Shown: positions 31,938-42,439, counted from the first letter of the stretch. The stretch is DNA of 64,000 nucleotides from an uncultured Bacteroidales bacterium (GCA_902801485.1 CADCIP010000014.1:1-64000), one strand, 5' to 3'. Made by a program: numbers and translations. The notes: generated by a model not told the origin, from the letters alone.

Positions 31938-32606
31938 ATGCAATTCAGACGTATTATACTCGTCCTTTTTTCGCTTGTGCTGTGTTCATTTTCAAAAGCA
32001 GAAAATACGGTCGAAGAATCACCTCAGAATAAAACGGCCCCCTATATGTTTGCCGGCATTCAGGGAGGCATGCAGACTACGTTCTCGAAAGGTTATAGCA
32101 ATGCCCGACTTATCACCCCGACTGCCAGCATCTGCTTTGGCGCATTTTTCTCTTCATATATGGGTGCGAGATTGCACGTTAACGGACTTTGGAATCAGGG
32201 AGGATATAACGAGAACAGGCTCGACTTCAAATACAAGTACAAATATACCACCATCAACCTTGATATGATGATCAACCTGGTGAATCTCATCTGCAGAAGA
32301 GCCTATTCCCCCGTGAATGTCTATTTCATTAATGGCTTTGGTCTTAATATGGCTTGGGACAATGACGATGCCTATGCGCACAAGGATGTATTACCCTATG
32401 CATACAACAGTACCAGCTTTAGCCACAATATCAGAATCGGTCTGATGATTGATTACAATATCGCCAAGGACATCAGCGTCAATCTGGAAATCAACGGCAA
32501 CAACCTTGGCGACCGTTATAACAGCAAGCTATCCAACCATACCGACTGGCAGCTGACTGCTCAGCTTGGTTTGGCTTATAAGTTCGGTTACAAGAAAGTC
32601 CGATAA
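31938..32606 (+). CDS. Outer-membrane beta-barrel protein
   Basis: A 222-residue exported protein with a signal peptide (MQFRRIILVLFSLVLCSFSKA). The mature part has eight or so amphipathic strands with alternating hydrophobic residues (GARLHVNGLWNQGGY, YKYKYTTINLDMMINL, DISVNLEINGNNLGD) and an aromatic C-terminal strand QLTAQLGLAYKFGY. This is the pattern of small OmpA-like or OmpW-like barrels. Its function is unknown. I prefer the ATG at 31938 over that at 31926 because of the promoter position and the better signal peptide start. Confidence 0.75.
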   Translation: MQFRRIILVLFSLVLCSFSKAENTVEESPQNKTAPYMFAGIQGGMQTTFSKGYSNARLITPTASICFGAFFSSYMGARLHVNGLWNQGGYNENRLDFKYKYKYTTINLDMMINLVNLICRRAYSPVNVYFINGFGLNMAWDNDDAYAHKDVLPYAYNSTSFSHNIRIGLMIDYNIAKDISVNLEINGNNLGDRYNSKLSNHTDWQLTAQLGLAYKFGYKKVR

Positions 32607-32647
32607 CTAAGGAAGATGTAAGATGGCTGAAGGCTGAAGTTCGCTCA

Positions 32648-32719
32648 CCGCTAAACAGTAAACCGCTAAACAGTAAACCGTAAACAGTAAACAGTAAACG
32701 GTAAACGGTAAACGGTAAA
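32648..32719. repeat. GTAAAC-type mosaic array
   Basis: Repeats of CGCTAAACAGTAAAC and GTAAACG fill the gap between the convergent barrel and beta-galactosidase genes and end at the last codons of the latter. Confidence 0.7.
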
Positions 32720-35700
32720 CTAATTCTCAATTAGCACCGAGAACTCCGCTCCGCTGGCAAAGTCAGCACCGTTCTGGCTGCTGAGAGCAGTAAACCTGAG
32801 GTAACGGGCTTTTAGTGGCTTGGCAAAGAGCACTTTCTTCTCCTTGGCATTGTTCTCAAATTCACCTTCACTAACGGCTTCGCTCCACGTTTTGCCATCC
32901 TGACTCACCTGCACCTTGTAACCCTTTATGTTACCATTCGGGCTACCGTCCTGACGAGGCAGATAGGTAAAGCCTTTCAGCATCTTTGTCTCGTTGCAAT
33001 CGAAGTCTATCCAATGGGGATACTTGGGTACCGTGATACTGTACATGGTGTGCCAGATAGTCGAGCGGTCATGATCTACAAGGTTCCTGGCAACTTCACC
33101 GCCAGGGCCTTCCTCACTACTGACATAAACCACGTCAAGGGGTACTGTTTCTATCTTCTCGAAGGTTGCCGAGATGGGATTCTTTTCGTCGCCCTCATAC
33201 CAAGCATAGACAGTTCCACCCTGCTGGCAGTTGAACGGCCCCGTATATTTCATGGTTTTTCCCTTGTCGATACGATAGCAGATGGGATATTCCTCCAATC
33301 CATACTCAGGGTCGCCGGCAATGGTGACTTTGCCCGCCTTGTCACGATAAATGGCCACAGGGCAGAGTATGCTTCTTCTGATAACACCAGCCTCGTCATC
33401 CTCATTGAGAGGACGAATCAAGATTTTCATTTGATGCAATGCTCCCTGTACTCTGTCTTGCTTCAACGGTCCGCCCTGACCGCAACTGTTACCTCCCAGT
33501 CCGTTCACCTTGCAATCCAGATGCAAATAGGTGCCGTCGCTCTCGGGGAGCTCATACGGATGCTGGGCAAGCGTCATTTGCAGGGCACTCCAGGGAAGTG
33601 CAGAGGTGCTCATGGTACCCAGTTCGCTTACGAACAGCAGACCCGTGCCTTCATCATCTCTCAGAGAACACCAGCGTACATCCTCTCTGTTACCCATACT
33701 CTGGGGCTTGGGAAAGTTCACAAACTGCTCCTGGACCGTACTTTTATAAAGGCCAATGAAAGAGCCGGTCTTTCGGTCGTTGTAGTTGTTCAAAGGTCCC
33801 CTTCCATAGTAGGCATATTGGTTGAACTGACTTGGCAGCTTCACCTCGTAACCCAGTCTGGGCAATGCCAAATCCGGATTACTCGTAACGATGCTGCTTG
33901 CCAGCACAACGGCACCATCGGGATAGACAACGTAGGTCTGCGTGGTAATAAAGGAGACGACCTCCTCTTCTGTCTCCCCGAGGGGAGAAACATCCGCAAC
34001 ACTCTCGTAGGGCTGACCGGCCTTGCCAGGACGATACTTGACTCCACCCCTGCCTTCAGCCTGACTCACCACAGTATAAGTGATACAGACAGGACCCTCG
34101 GGAGTTTTTTCTATACTGGGTTTTCCGACAGCCTTATGCTGCAAATCATACAACCCTTGCTGGAACCACTGGTCGCGAGCCCAGTTGTCGTTATCCACAG
34201 GAGCACGGAAAGCAGACAGTTGCAAGGGCGAATCCCTTAGGATAGTCTTGCCGCCGTACTGCATACCACACAGACTGCCGGTGGTATTATCAAATGTAAC
34301 GTTGAAGTCCTTACCGCTTACCACCGTCTTTTCTCCCTCTTCCGATAATTGAAGAACCCCACGTTGCCAACTCGAGCCTTCCATTCGTGTGTCTTCAATA
34401 AACAGTTGCTCTGCCATCTGCACATAGCCCTTCTTGGCCCAAGGCTTATCCTCCTTCAAGCGGAACTCCACATTCAGGAAGTATTCGCCCTCCCCATCAA
34501 TGTATTCATTAACAGGACAGTAGCACCTGACTGACTTGCGCGGTTGGATGTCTTCGTGCAGAGAGATAGGTACATCCCCCATTTTCTCTCCATCAAATAC
34601 TGTGTAAGCCACAATGTCATAGTCTCTGGAAGAGATTGGTTCAAAGTAATTCTTGTTGAAGATGGTGAAGTCGGCTGTTTTTCTTCCATTTTCTTCCTTG
34701 AGACCATTCAGCTTTACGCCCACATTCTGATAGACCTTCTTCACCTCGTAGTACTGAGGCTTGGGCGTAAGGTCTGGCAGCATGATGCCGTTCATGCAGA
34801 ACATACCGTCATTGGGCCAGTCACCATGATCACCGCCGTAGCCCATATACTTCTTGCCGTCCTTGGTATAAGTATCAATTGCCTGATCCACCCAGTCCCA
34901 AATGGCCGCTCCGCAGAAGTAGTTGGTACTCTCCATCGCCTGCCAGTAATCCACCAGGTTACCTAATGAGTTACCCATGCTGTGGGCATATTCCGAGATG
35001 TGGTAAGGATATTTCACATTAGATTTCCCTTTGGCTACCTGCTGCACCCAGGCCACACTGGGATATTGGTTGCTGCCCATATCCACAATATCATTGTTAC
35101 GTTCATACTGAACTGGACGGCTTGTGTCAAACGCCTTGATGGCATTATAGGCAGCCTTGAAGTTCTCACCCGGTCCTGCCTCGTTGCCCAAGCTCCAGAT
35201 AACAATGCTGGGATGGTTTACATGTGCGTGCACCATTTCCATATTTCTGGCCACATGGGCAGCTTTCCATTCCTTGGGATGCGAAAGCGATTCCTTACCA
35301 TAATAATATTCATGGCTCTCAATGTTACACTCATCCTCCAGATACAGGCCGTATTTGTCAGCCAGATAATACCAGTAGGGATCGTTGCTGTAATGCGACA
35401 GGCGCACATGGTTGATATTGCCCCTCTTCATCAGCATCACCTCCTCCAGCATCTGCTCCCGTGTGATGGCATGACCTACAGTCGGATTGGTTTCATGGCG
35501 GTTCACGCCTTTCAGCTTCACGGGCTTCCCGTTCACGTAGAAGTACCTACCTGCCAAGCCGAATTCATCCTCGCCGGCAGGAGTATCTTTTATCTCAACC
35601 GTCCGGAATCCGAAGTAGGTACTGGTGCAATCCAAGAGCCGTCCCTTCTTATCCTTCAACTCTGCCACAAGGACGTATCGGTACGGAGCCTCAGCACTCC

Positions 35701-36778
35701 ACAGTCTAACACCTTTCAATTCCTGACCGGAAGTAACTGGTTGTCCCTCTCCTTCAATTTCATCAGAATACAGACGGACGGGGTAATAGTGGAACTCTGT
35801 GGTAAGCCCCTTGGGTTCCTTTTTCCCATAATTCTTTATTTCAGCCTGAATATCAAGACTCGCCTCGCCATACAGTTCCCCTCTCCCCGGAGAGGGGTTA
35901 GGGGTGAGGCTGGGGCTGGGGCCCGGGGAGAGGGTCTTTGTCCTCACCACCAAGTCGCTAATTTCCACCTTCGGCACAGCAGTCAGATACGTACTTCGGA
36001 AGATACCGGGCAGGCGGAACATATCCTGGGCCTCCAGGAACGAGCCGTCGCTGCTGCGATAAACTTCCACCGCCAGCACATTATCGCCTTCCTTATTTAA
36101 ATAAGGAGTAATATTGAAACGAGCCGTATTCCTGCTGTTCTTCGAGAAACCCACATACTTTCCGTTTATCCACAGGTAGAAGAAAGAGTCCACGCCGTCA
36201 AAGTTGATAAACACCTCCCTGCCTTTCCACAGACCGGGAACAACGAAAGTCCTTCTGTAAGAACCCACCTCGTTGGGATATTTATAGGTTGTGTAACGCT
36301 CATCTTTTGGCCTGCGCATCACACCTTCGCGCCAGTCATCCACCTTCACCTCGTGATAGAAAATCACTGGCTGGTTCACATAGACGGGCACACCGTACTT
36401 CATACTTCCGTCTTTCTGCAAGCCCTGCACATTCCAGCATCCGGGAACTTTGATATCATCCCATGCCGTCACATCATACTCCGGCTGACAGAAGCCCATT
36501 GGACGTTTCTCTGGACTGGGCACCCAATGGAATTTCCATGTACCGTCCAGGCTCTGGTAATAGGAACTTCCCTCAGGCAGCACCTTCAGGGCCTCTTGGG
36601 TATTGGCAAAGGAGAACAGACAGGCACGCGGCCGCTCCTTGTTCAGCGCCAGCAACTCAGGGTTCTGCCACTCCGTTCCGTCGGGAGCACTCTTTTCTCC
36701 ATAAAGAAAACCTTGCAAGTTATCAGCCTTTGCCACCAGGGCAAAAGCAAACAGGAGTAATGTCATACGTGTAGTCAT
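32720..36778 (-). CDS. Secreted GH2 beta-galactosidase with C-terminal F5/8-type domain
   Basis: A 1352-residue exported glycoside hydrolase of family 2. Order: signal peptide (MTTRMTLLLFAFALVAKA), sugar-binding jelly roll (about 60-270), Ig-like domain, TIM barrel with acid/base Glu in GNEAGPGEN and nucleophile Glu in HISEYAHSMGN, LacZ small domain (DNDNWARDQWFQQGLYD), and a discoidin/F5/8-type module at about 1210-1345. The LacZ-type order suggests release of terminal beta-galactose from host or plant glycans at the surface. Two GC repeat units (35876-35937) lie in the Ig-like domain and add [19 protein letters not shown] in frame. Start ATG 36778 is preferred; 36790 is possible, and the TTG at 36802 overlaps the promoter. 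Confidence 0.92.
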   Translation of the reverse strand: MTTRMTLLLFAFALVAKADNLQGFLYGEKSAPDGTEWQNPELLALNKERPRACLFSFANTQEALKVLPEGSSYYQSLDGTWKFHWVPSPEKRPMGFCQPEYDVTAWDDIKVPGCWNVQGLQKDGSMKYGVPVYVNQPVIFYHEVKVDDWREGVMRRPKDERYTTYKYPNEVGSYRRTFVVPGLWKGREVFINFDGVDSFFYLWINGKYVGFSKNSRNTARFNITPYLNKEGDNVLAVEVYRSSDGSFLEAQDMFRLPGIFRSTYLTAVPKVEISDLVVRTKTLSPGPSPSLTPNPSPGRGELYGEASLDIQAEIKNYGKKEPKGLTTEFHYYPVRLYSDEIEGEGQPVTSGQELKGVRLWSAEAPYRYVLVAELKDKKGRLLDCTSTYFGFRTVEIKDTPAGEDEFGLAGRYFYVNGKPVKLKGVNRHETNPTVGHAITREQMLEEVMLMKRGNINHVRLSHYSNDPYWYYLADKYGLYLEDECNIESHEYYYGKESLSHPKEWKAAHVARNMEMVHAHVNHPSIVIWSLGNEAGPGENFKAAYNAIKAFDTSRPVQYERNNDIVDMGSNQYPSVAWVQQVAKGKSNVKYPYHISEYAHSMGNSLGNLVDYWQAMESTNYFCGAAIWDWVDQAIDTYTKDGKKYMGYGGDHGDWPNDGMFCMNGIMLPDLTPKPQYYEVKKVYQNVGVKLNGLKEENGRKTADFTIFNKNYFEPISSRDYDIVAYTVFDGEKMGDVPISLHEDIQPRKSVRCYCPVNEYIDGEGEYFLNVEFRLKEDKPWAKKGYVQMAEQLFIEDTRMEGSSWQRGVLQLSEEGEKTVVSGKDFNVTFDNTTGSLCGMQYGGKTILRDSPLQLSAFRAPVDNDNWARDQWFQQGLYDLQHKAVGKPSIEKTPEGPVCITYTVVSQAEGRGGVKYRPGKAGQPYESVADVSPLGETEEEVVSFITTQTYVVYPDGAVVLASSIVTSNPDLALPRLGYEVKLPSQFNQYAYYGRGPLNNYNDRKTGSFIGLYKSTVQEQFVNFPKPQSMGNREDVRWCSLRDDEGTGLLFVSELGTMSTSALPWSALQMTLAQHPYELPESDGTYLHLDCKVNGLGGNSCGQGGPLKQDRVQGALHQMKILIRPLNEDDEAGVIRRSILCPVAIYRDKAGKVTIAGDPEYGLEEYPICYRIDKGKTMKYTGPFNCQQGGTVYAWYEGDEKNPISATFEKIETVPLDVVYVSSEEGPGGEVARNLVDHDRSTIWHTMYSITVPKYPHWIDFDCNETKMLKGFTYLPRQDGSPNGNIKGYKVQVSQDGKTWSEAVSEGEFENNAKEKKVLFAKPLKARYLRFTALSSQNGADFASGAEFSVLIEN
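35876..35937 (-). repeat. GC palindromic repeats inside the beta-galactosidase gene
   Basis: A complete short-form unit (35876-35911) is followed by a partial one (35912-35937). On the minus strand they are read in the same frame as in ruvB, giving [12 protein letters not shown]. They lie in a surface loop between the jelly roll and the Ig-like domain. Confidence 0.8.
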
Positions 36779-36799
36779 ATTCAGAAGCATTAGTTTGCG

Positions 36800-36831
36800 C
36801 AAAGGTACAACTAAGTTAGGTATTTCACAAG
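36800..36831 (-). promoter_or_regulatory. Promoter of the beta-galactosidase gene
   Basis: On the minus strand CTTG (36831-36828) and TACCTTTG (36807-36800) are 20 bp apart. The -33 box differs from TTTG by one base. The transcript would begin near 36793. Confidence 0.6.
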
Positions 36832-36840
36832 CATATCAGA

Positions 36841-36873
36841 AAAAAAAACCTTCGAGCCCGCAAGCCCGAAGGT
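36841..36873 (-). terminator. Terminator of the choice-of-anchor operon
   Basis: ACCTTCG (36848-36854) and CGAAGGT (36867-36873) form a stem whose loop itself pairs GGGCTTGCGGGCT-like. On the minus strand it is followed by a run of eight or more T. It lies 8 bp past the stop of the lipoprotein gene. Confidence 0.8.
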
Positions 36874-36880
36874 ATGTTTA

Positions 36881-38131
36881 TCAGTTGGAAACCCCGATAG
36901 GTAGTATCTGCATCAGCATTGTCAACAAGTCCGTATAAGCAGTCGAGGATGTACTTACGGGCAAGGCCGTCTTTCTTACAGCATCTACAATACTTTCGTA
37001 CGTTGCCTGATCAACAATCTCTCTCAGCGGAGTAAAATCCGACGAGCTGTCGAGGGCGAATGTCGGTAAGAAAAAGAAGGATTCACCATCACTCTCACCA
37101 GCGAACTGCATGGGAATAGCCTTTCCATTCTTGCCACAGGCAATGTACATACTGATGTATCTGTTAAGCTGCTTAAAGAACTCGTTGTACTGCTCCTGTG
37201 ACTGTTCTTTGTCGCCGCTATGGTCCATAACATCCCGCAGCGCAGACATGAACGACATGCCGTTCCCGACATTACCTGTCAGGTACAGGTCATCAAGAAT
37301 ACTGGCATTAACAGTAAAGTTGTCTGCTCCCTCTATAACACCAGCCACCGTACTAATGGCATAATTCCTGGGAAGTGGGAGGCTCGTGCTCACATCCAGG
37401 ATATTCAGATTGTTCTGTACATATCCGAAACGGAAGTCCAGACTTCCGTCCTCTTTTCTGGAAGCAGCGATGTCTATGGCACTTGTACCATTGCCGTCAT
37501 CAGCACCAAGTGGGATGTATTCCACCTTGCTCTCAAAACCGAATGTGCCCAATGCCATGGCAGCCAAACCTGGGTAGTCAGAGTACATCTTGATACCCGA
37601 CACAGATTTGCAGAGCACAACTTCCTTGCCATCGTTCATACAGCTTAGGATAATATCCAGCTTCTCCGGAATATCGTTCCAGTTCCTGTTACTGGCAAAA
37701 GACAGCTTGTACAGTGTCTTCGGGTATCCCTTTATCGTGGTGGGGAAGATAAACACCATGCCGGTGGCAGGACTCGCTTTGTAGTTTCCCATCTCGTCGA
37801 AGACTACACGCACACCATGCAAGTTTCTCTTATCAGCTAAATTCTGAATGGTCAGGAGTACCATCATCTTTTTCATGTCCTCCTTGAAATAGCGACTTTT
37901 GTTCATCAGCTTCAATAGCTGTTCTATTGCCTGTGAAGACATGTCGATAGCTTCAAAACTCAGGTTCTCCTTCAGCACCAGGGCATCATCCCTGAAGTGC
38001 TGTGCCAACAGCTCACGGTTTATCTTGGCTTCCGAAGGCCCCGATGGATTGTCCTCAGAGGAGCATGCTGTCAGCAAGCCAGTGCCGCATATCAGAACAA
38101 GGGCCGTAGCCCATATAATAATTCTTTTCAT
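36881..38131 (-). CDS. Hypothetical lipoprotein
   Basis: A 416-residue lipoprotein with lipobox LLTAC (Cys23) followed by SSEDNPSGPSE, a typical flexible surface anchor. The mature protein is mixed helix and strand (ALVLKENLSFEAIDMSSQ, NRYISMYIACGKNGKAIPMQ) and has no family that I recognise. It begins 3 bp after the stop of the choice-of-anchor protein gene, so they share a message. A surface partner of that protein is a reasonable inference. Confidence 0.7.
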   Translation of the reverse strand: MKRIIIWATALVLICGTGLLTACSSEDNPSGPSEAKINRELLAQHFRDDALVLKENLSFEAIDMSSQAIEQLLKLMNKSRYFKEDMKKMMVLLTIQNLADKRNLHGVRVVFDEMGNYKASPATGMVFIFPTTIKGYPKTLYKLSFASNRNWNDIPEKLDIILSCMNDGKEVVLCKSVSGIKMYSDYPGLAAMALGTFGFESKVEYIPLGADDGNGTSAIDIAASRKEDGSLDFRFGYVQNNLNILDVSTSLPLPRNYAISTVAGVIEGADNFTVNASILDDLYLTGNVGNGMSFMSALRDVMDHSGDKEQSQEQYNEFFKQLNRYISMYIACGKNGKAIPMQFAGESDGESFFFLPTFALDSSSDFTPLREIVDQATYESIVDAVRKTALPVSTSSTAYTDLLTMLMQILPIGVSN

Positions 38132-38134
38132 AGC

Positions 38135-41071
38135 TTACTTGCTGAATTTCTTACCGTTGATAATATAAATACCTTTTTCGGGTTTGCCGTTAAGCTGACG
38201 ACCCTGCAAGTCGAAGTAGCGGTTAGTACCATCGGACTCAACGGTACGGATGATACCGGTTTCGATCGAACTGCTATAACCTGTCAGGTCACCGCAATAG
38301 AGATCTGCAGGGAATTGCTTCAGTCCGTTGTGGTCTCCATTGGCACGCAAAGCTCTTCTGTATTCCCTTGTTTCACTGACGCCCTGACGAGTCATAGGCT
38401 TGTAGCTGGTCTTGTCAGTCGCTTGGATCATCTTCATAAAGGCACGGAACGAACTGAGGGAAATCGGGTTCTCCCCTGCTCCAATTGGTTTCCAACAGCC
38501 GTCGTCGTCCATACCAAAGGCATTGGCCAACTTCTCGTCTTCGCTGGTAATGCTGTTGAAAGTACCCTGCCAGATTCCTACTACAGCAGGTTCTTCGTCA
38601 TTGCCGTAAGAATACACATCGTTTCCAACGGTCTCGTTGCTGACGCGTGCCTGTATGGCATTCAGACTAATGCTACCCTCGTTGACAACCACGAGACAGG
38701 CATGACCAGCCGGCACATTGCCATCGGTCTTGGTGAAGATGAATTCATTGTAGAAATTATCCACGAAGTCGAGTCTGTAAACACCCACCTGCTCCTTGGG
38801 ATAGTAGGCAGCGTAGTTGAAGTCGTAAGGCAGGCAGATGGTAAAGGCCTTACTCTTCCAGGTGCCGTTCAAATCCTGTTCGGCAGACAGTTCACGGTCA
38901 TAGGCAACATTTACCACCTTATCATTATATTCATCGATGGTGTTCTGATTGTCACCCTCGTCGGAAAGTTCCACTGGCTCTGCTGGAGCGGTCAGTCCGA
39001 GGAAGTTGTCAAGTGAACCGGTACCCGTGAACTTCAGACGGTATATGCCAGAATAGGGGGCCTTGAAGTAAACGGTCTGCGACTGTGCATAATAGTTGTA
39101 CAGTGTCCACTCCTTGTCAACATCACGACGGTAATATACGAAGAGCACAGCAGGGTCGCTGTTGCCTCCGAACATACCCGCCATGTCAATGTCAATGTCA
39201 ACGTCAAACTTGAGGACATCACCCTGAACAGCCTGCAGACGCGGAGTGATAAGCTCATACGCCTTCGAGTCGGTAGTAGCCATCCATGACTTGGGTTCAC
39301 CGCCGCCGCCAAACATTTCCATCATGCCACCACTGGGCTTAGTAACCTGCCAACCGGTAGTTTCCCATCCCTCGGGCAACTCGCGGGGCTCTGACTCGTC
39401 TTCCACAACATAGGGAGTCTCGAAGTCCTCCGACCAAGCCTCGTTGCTAATCTTATAGGCCTTCAAAGCAACATACTGGGGTTGCAGAATGTCACTTTCA
39501 GGCATAAACATCAGAACGGCATTGCACTCACCGTAGGGAGCAGTTCCGTAAACAAATTCTACGTCAACGAAGGTACTGTCTGAGGCCTCCACATCAATGC
39601 TGGCAGGCGCAGCAGTGAACATATTGTTGTCTGTAGTTTGAATGTTCAGCTTCAATGGACCCGTTCCTGAGTTATATACCTTGAAAGTTTGTTTGACATT
39701 TTCTCCGCAGAGTCCGTAGAACACATTGTTCGTCGTCTTGCCGTTCAGGAAGACATGTAAATCCGGAGCATTTTCCTTGATTCTGAATCCTGCAACAGAA
39801 TCGATGACAATACTGTCGGCAGAAACAAAGCGGAAACGATAGTCACCAGGTTCAAAGCCGGAAACCCACTTGTTACTGTATAAAGAGTCCATTTCAGAGA
39901 TTACCTTCACCTTCTCCCATTTGTTGCTGCCATAGACCGACTTCTCCACCGTAACTGTAGGACTACTGCTGCCACCACCCATCATGGCACCCATGCCGCC
40001 ACCGGCATCACCGTCTTTCACAGAGAACAGCAGGGCCTGCGTATTACTGTCAACGGTCAAAGGAGGAGTGGTAAGATAGAATGCAGATCCGCCGCCGCCA
40101 AACATACCTCCGCCAGAGGGTGCTGTTACCGTTGCCACACCTTTGCTCACATGCCATCCTTCTTCAATCCACGATTTGGGAGACTCATCACCATTAAAGT
40201 CCTCTACCCATACATTGGGTTCGGTAATGATGGCATAGGCCATGACCTCGAAAGCCTGCACACGTGCGTCGGTAGGTTTCACAGAAACCAATGCCTCGTT
40301 CTTGCCGGGCTGTCCTGCTGCAAAATTGAACTTGATATCTACGTCCAGCGAGTCACCGGCAGCAATCTCCATGGTATTTTTGCTGAAGGAGAACTTTTCT
40401 GCGTCCGACATGCTGTTGTCAACAACAAGTGTACCGGTTGCGGTGTTCACCACCAGCACCTGCTTGGCGACATCTTCCTTGCATAGGCTGAAGTCTATTT
40501 CCTTTACCTCACCCTTATGACCGCCAAGGGTGTCTATCACCAGAATATCCGGTGCCTCCATATCAATATTGAAACCAGCAACGCTGTCAATCAGGACAGT
40601 GCCTCCCGAACGGAAACGGAAGCGATATTCACCCGGATCGGTACCGGAAATCGTGAATGTCTTGTATTCTGATTCCAACTCAGTGGTTAAGTCGGCCACC
40701 TGAATCCACTTGTGCTCACCGTACACAGAACGTTCAACAACAAATGTAGAGTCGTTGCTTCCCATAAAGGAGTCCATGCCTCCACCCTTACTTTTCTTGG
40801 CCGAGAAAACCAGGTTCTCACCACTGGCAACCTTCAACGGCGGGGTCATCAGATAGGTAAAGCCTGAGTTGTCCCCACCCATTAGGGTTCCCATGTTAAA
40901 GCCTTCGGAAGAAGACCCCTTCTGTGCTGCATTGTCTTTTACCGTCCAACCGTCAGCATACCATCCGTAAGGGATTTTGCCTTCGTTGAACCTTTCGTCC
41001 ATCTGAGCCTTCATACTGTTTGCTCCTACCAAAAGGAGAAGCAAGCTCAGTAAAAAATTCTTTTTCATCAT
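38135..41071 (-). CDS. Secreted choice-of-anchor repeat protein with Met/Gly-rich loops
   Basis: A 978-residue exported protein (signal peptide to MKAQ, about 23). It has three similar modules of about 250 residues. Each begins with a cleaved-adhesin/choice-of-anchor-J type segment (F..G..P.GW....W, TPPL, GEYRFRF..GGT, IDSVAGF.I); the first two are followed by an ASPM-SPD2-Hydin-like Ig segment. Each module holds a flexible loop rich in Met and Gly (GGGMDSFMGS, GGGMGAMMGGGSSS, GGMMEMFGGGGEP). The end (YFDLQGRQLNGKPEKGIYII, then NGKKFSK) is the Prevotella-type C-terminal tail. A role in adhesion or as a surface layer is likely; ligand unknown. Confidence 0.75.
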   Translation of the reverse strand: MMKKNFLLSLLLLLVGANSMKAQMDERFNEGKIPYGWYADGWTVKDNAAQKGSSSEGFNMGTLMGGDNSGFTYLMTPPLKVASGENLVFSAKKSKGGGMDSFMGSNDSTFVVERSVYGEHKWIQVADLTTELESEYKTFTISGTDPGEYRFRFRSGGTVLIDSVAGFNIDMEAPDILVIDTLGGHKGEVKEIDFSLCKEDVAKQVLVVNTATGTLVVDNSMSDAEKFSFSKNTMEIAAGDSLDVDIKFNFAAGQPGKNEALVSVKPTDARVQAFEVMAYAIITEPNVWVEDFNGDESPKSWIEEGWHVSKGVATVTAPSGGGMFGGGGSAFYLTTPPLTVDSNTQALLFSVKDGDAGGGMGAMMGGGSSSPTVTVEKSVYGSNKWEKVKVISEMDSLYSNKWVSGFEPGDYRFRFVSADSIVIDSVAGFRIKENAPDLHVFLNGKTTNNVFYGLCGENVKQTFKVYNSGTGPLKLNIQTTDNNMFTAAPASIDVEASDSTFVDVEFVYGTAPYGECNAVLMFMPESDILQPQYVALKAYKISNEAWSEDFETPYVVEDESEPRELPEGWETTGWQVTKPSGGMMEMFGGGGEPKSWMATTDSKAYELITPRLQAVQGDVLKFDVDIDIDMAGMFGGNSDPAVLFVYYRRDVDKEWTLYNYYAQSQTVYFKAPYSGIYRLKFTGTGSLDNFLGLTAPAEPVELSDEGDNQNTIDEYNDKVVNVAYDRELSAEQDLNGTWKSKAFTICLPYDFNYAAYYPKEQVGVYRLDFVDNFYNEFIFTKTDGNVPAGHACLVVVNEGSISLNAIQARVSNETVGNDVYSYGNDEEPAVVGIWQGTFNSITSEDEKLANAFGMDDDGCWKPIGAGENPISLSSFRAFMKMIQATDKTSYKPMTRQGVSETREYRRALRANGDHNGLKQFPADLYCGDLTGYSSSIETGIIRTVESDGTNRYFDLQGRQLNGKPEKGIYIINGKKFSK

Positions 41072-41191
41072 TGTTGTTTTTTTGAATTAGTTATGTTAAT
41101 TATCTTTCATTGGGCATAGAATAATATAGTATGAACGGCAATAAGTACCTAATTTGGCACATTTTTCATGATTGTATTGGAATCCACCTCG

Positions 41192-41222
41192 CAAATATAC
41201 CGTTTTCTCTGATATGCACAAA
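41192..41222 (-). promoter_or_regulatory. Promoter of the choice-of-anchor operon
   Basis: TTTG (41222-41219) and TATATTTG (41199-41192) on the minus strand are 19 bp apart, an exact consensus match. The leader is about 115 bp, long for this genome. Nothing coding is seen in 41072-41406. Confidence 0.75.
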
Positions 41223-41279
41223 AAAAAACGGATTTTTTTTCAACAAAATTGTAGAAGAATCACATAACACGGACAAACC

Positions 41280-41310
41280 AAAAAGAGCAACCGTCGCGGT
41301 TGCTCTTTTT
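41280..41310. terminator. Bidirectional terminator after the sigma/anti-sigma pair
   Basis: AAAAAGAGCAACCG and CGGTTGCTCTTTTT form a perfect 14-bp stem with a three-base loop and T-runs on both strands. It separates the sigma/anti-sigma genes from the choice-of-anchor operon. Confidence 0.85.
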
Positions 41311-41406
41311 AGTCGTTAGTATGTCTTTTTTGGATGCTTCACAGCAACCGTGTTGCTTGTTTTAATTAAGCACTAACTTGTTTATATAGAAAAAGCAATA
41401 AAAATG

Positions 41407-41908
41407 TTATCTTGTTAAGTTCATGGTGTCAACCTGCTCCACAGCAAGCGCTGCCTGCTGTTCCGGCAAAGGTGTCACCCCTTGTATAGGACTTTCCATA
41501 CTGTCTGTTTCGGCATACTGAGTTTGCTGAGGTCCTTCAACCTCTTCAAAACTTCGCTGAGCAGCCATTCCTATGGTCAGAATCAAAGCCACCAATCCTG
41601 CAGCCTGATAGAAGGGACGCCAAGAACGACGCCAGGCAGCCCCTCTCCCCGCTCCCCCAAAGGGGAGGGCCTTCACTACTCCCTCAAAGGGGAGAACCTC
41701 GCTTTGTCCGGAAAGAAGTTCCATCATTTTAGCATCGAAATCCTCACCCAGAGTGGGTTCTGCCTGTTCCCGCTGCACATCAAAGACGGCCTTATATGCC
41801 ATCAGGTGTGCAGGAACATCCTCCTGTTGGAAAAAAGTACGCAGAATCTGCTCCTCCTGCAGAGAAGTCTCGCACGCCCAATAGCGTTCCAGTAATTGTT
41901 CTATGTAC

Positions 41909-41919
<11 letters not shown>
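41407..41919 (-). CDS. Putative anti-sigma factor (single-span membrane protein)
   Basis: A 170-residue protein. The N-terminal half (YIEQLLERYWACETSLQEEQ) resembles the zinc-finger-like helical start of Bacteroidales anti-sigma proteins. One transmembrane helix follows (AAGLVALILTIGMAA, about 108-122), and then a short periplasmic tail. Its start overlaps the ECF sigma gene by 11 bp, which is the usual arrangement for a sigma and its membrane inhibitor. A GC repeat unit (41637-41700) encodes LPFEGVVKALPFGGAGRGAA just before the membrane helix. The target genes are not evident. Confidence 0.65.
41637..41700 (-). repeat. GC repeat variant inside the anti-sigma gene
   Basis: A double unit with CCCCTCTCCCCGCTCCCC and CTCCCTCAAAGGGGAG cores, related to 15615-15670. 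It encodes LPF..G repeats directly before the transmembrane helix without a frame break. Confidence 0.6.

Positions 41920-42439
<520 letters not shown>

Noticed and set aside
34982..36100. A 372-codon plus-strand open frame
   Set aside because: It is antisense to the beta-galactosidase catalytic region and has no start signal or family features.
41131..41319. 62-codon plus-strand frame
   Set aside because: It covers the promoter of the choice-of-anchor operon and the terminator hairpin, with no coding character.
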